DNA of 5,940 nucleotides, taken from assembly GCA_002362595.1 (NCBI GenBank), contig DEUO01000167.1:10268-16207 (forward strand). Reading direction: 5' to 3'. How positions within the stretch are numbered: the first letter of the stretch is position 1; the number at the start of each line of letters is the position of its first letter. Under the pieces are notes generated by a model. The model had not been told where the DNA came from, did not search any database, and worked only from the letters and a program-made list of their open reading frames with translations. This DNA comes from Caryophanales bacterium UBA3260. Its GTDB lineage: Bacteria; Bacillota_I; Bacilli_A; RF39; UBA660. Both the position numbers and the translations under genes were made by a program. This document shows, piece after piece, positions 5,865 to 5,940 of the stretch.

Positions 5865-5940
5865 TTAATTTATTTATTTTGTTTTTATATTTAGTTACAA
5901 AAAATAAATAGCTTAAGGATAATGTACCCCTTACAGTTGA
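5857..5940 (-). CDS. Possible 3' end of an upstream gene, 27 residues (doubtful)
   Basis: One minus-strand frame stays open from the right edge to TAA at 5859-5857. It encodes a short hydrophobic stretch (GTLSLSYLFF) followed by a basic tail (KYKNKINK), as at the end of a membrane protein. The other two minus frames stop early. The frame overlaps the proposed promoter of the glycosyltransferase operon, contains AGG, TCC and AGC codons that are rare in this AT-rich setting, and is too short to identify. Chance is a real alternative. Confidence 0.22.
   Translation of the reverse strand, partial: STVRGTLSLSYLFFVTKYKNKINKLMI

Noticed and set aside
5922..5940. ATG on the plus strand after AAGGA near the right edge
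   Set aside because: The spacing between AAGGA and ATG is too short for a normal ribosome-binding site, and only six codons are visible; not supportable as a gene start.
1..5940. CRISPR array, tRNA, rRNA, insertion sequence or attachment site
   Set aside because: No regularly spaced repeats, cloverleaf-like sequences, transposase motifs or paired terminal repeats were found on either strand; gaps between genes are all under 200 nt and are explained by promoters and terminators.

Overview
The window is about 70% or more A+T. Its proteins are rich in Lys, Asn, Ile and Tyr, and its ribosome-binding sites match the Gram-positive GGAGGTGAT consensus. This points to a low-GC Bacillota or Mycoplasmatota-type bacterium, for example a gut lineage near Erysipelotrichales/RF39; that placement is inference. 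All nine tryptophans in the complete genes are TGG and no in-frame TGA occurs, so nothing suggests the Mycoplasma code in which TGA means Trp. One gene stops at TAG and the other complete genes stop at TAA.

Layout, left to right. Positions 2-172 (+) hold the 3' end of a gene that enters from outside. It converges on a minus-strand gene across a compact, probably bidirectional hairpin terminator (173-198). Everything else is on the minus strand. In transcription order, starting from the right edge, these are: a doubtful gene tail at 5857-5940; a promoter with a perfect extended -10 element; a family-2 polyprenyl-phosphate glycosyltransferase (4872-5840); a multi-membrane-span GT-C type glycosyltransferase overlapping it by 17 nt (3359-4888); a terminator; a promoter; a 518-aa protein of unknown function (1640-3196); a terminator; an 85-aa protein of unknown function (1324-1581); and, 14 nt later, a 370-aa protein of unknown function (197-1309).

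The two glycosyltransferases read as one pathway. The first would charge a lipid carrier phosphate with a sugar on the cytoplasmic side. The second would use that lipid-linked sugar outside the membrane to decorate a surface polymer such as a teichoic acid, polysaccharide or glycolipid. No GtrA-type flippase gene is visible in the window.

The 518-, 85- and 370-aa genes match no family I recognise. They lie together on one strand and look soluble and cytoplasmic. They are the part of the window most likely to hold something undescribed, but the sequence alone gives no function. A recurrent architectural feature is that every clear terminator hairpin here overlaps the stop codon of the gene it ends.
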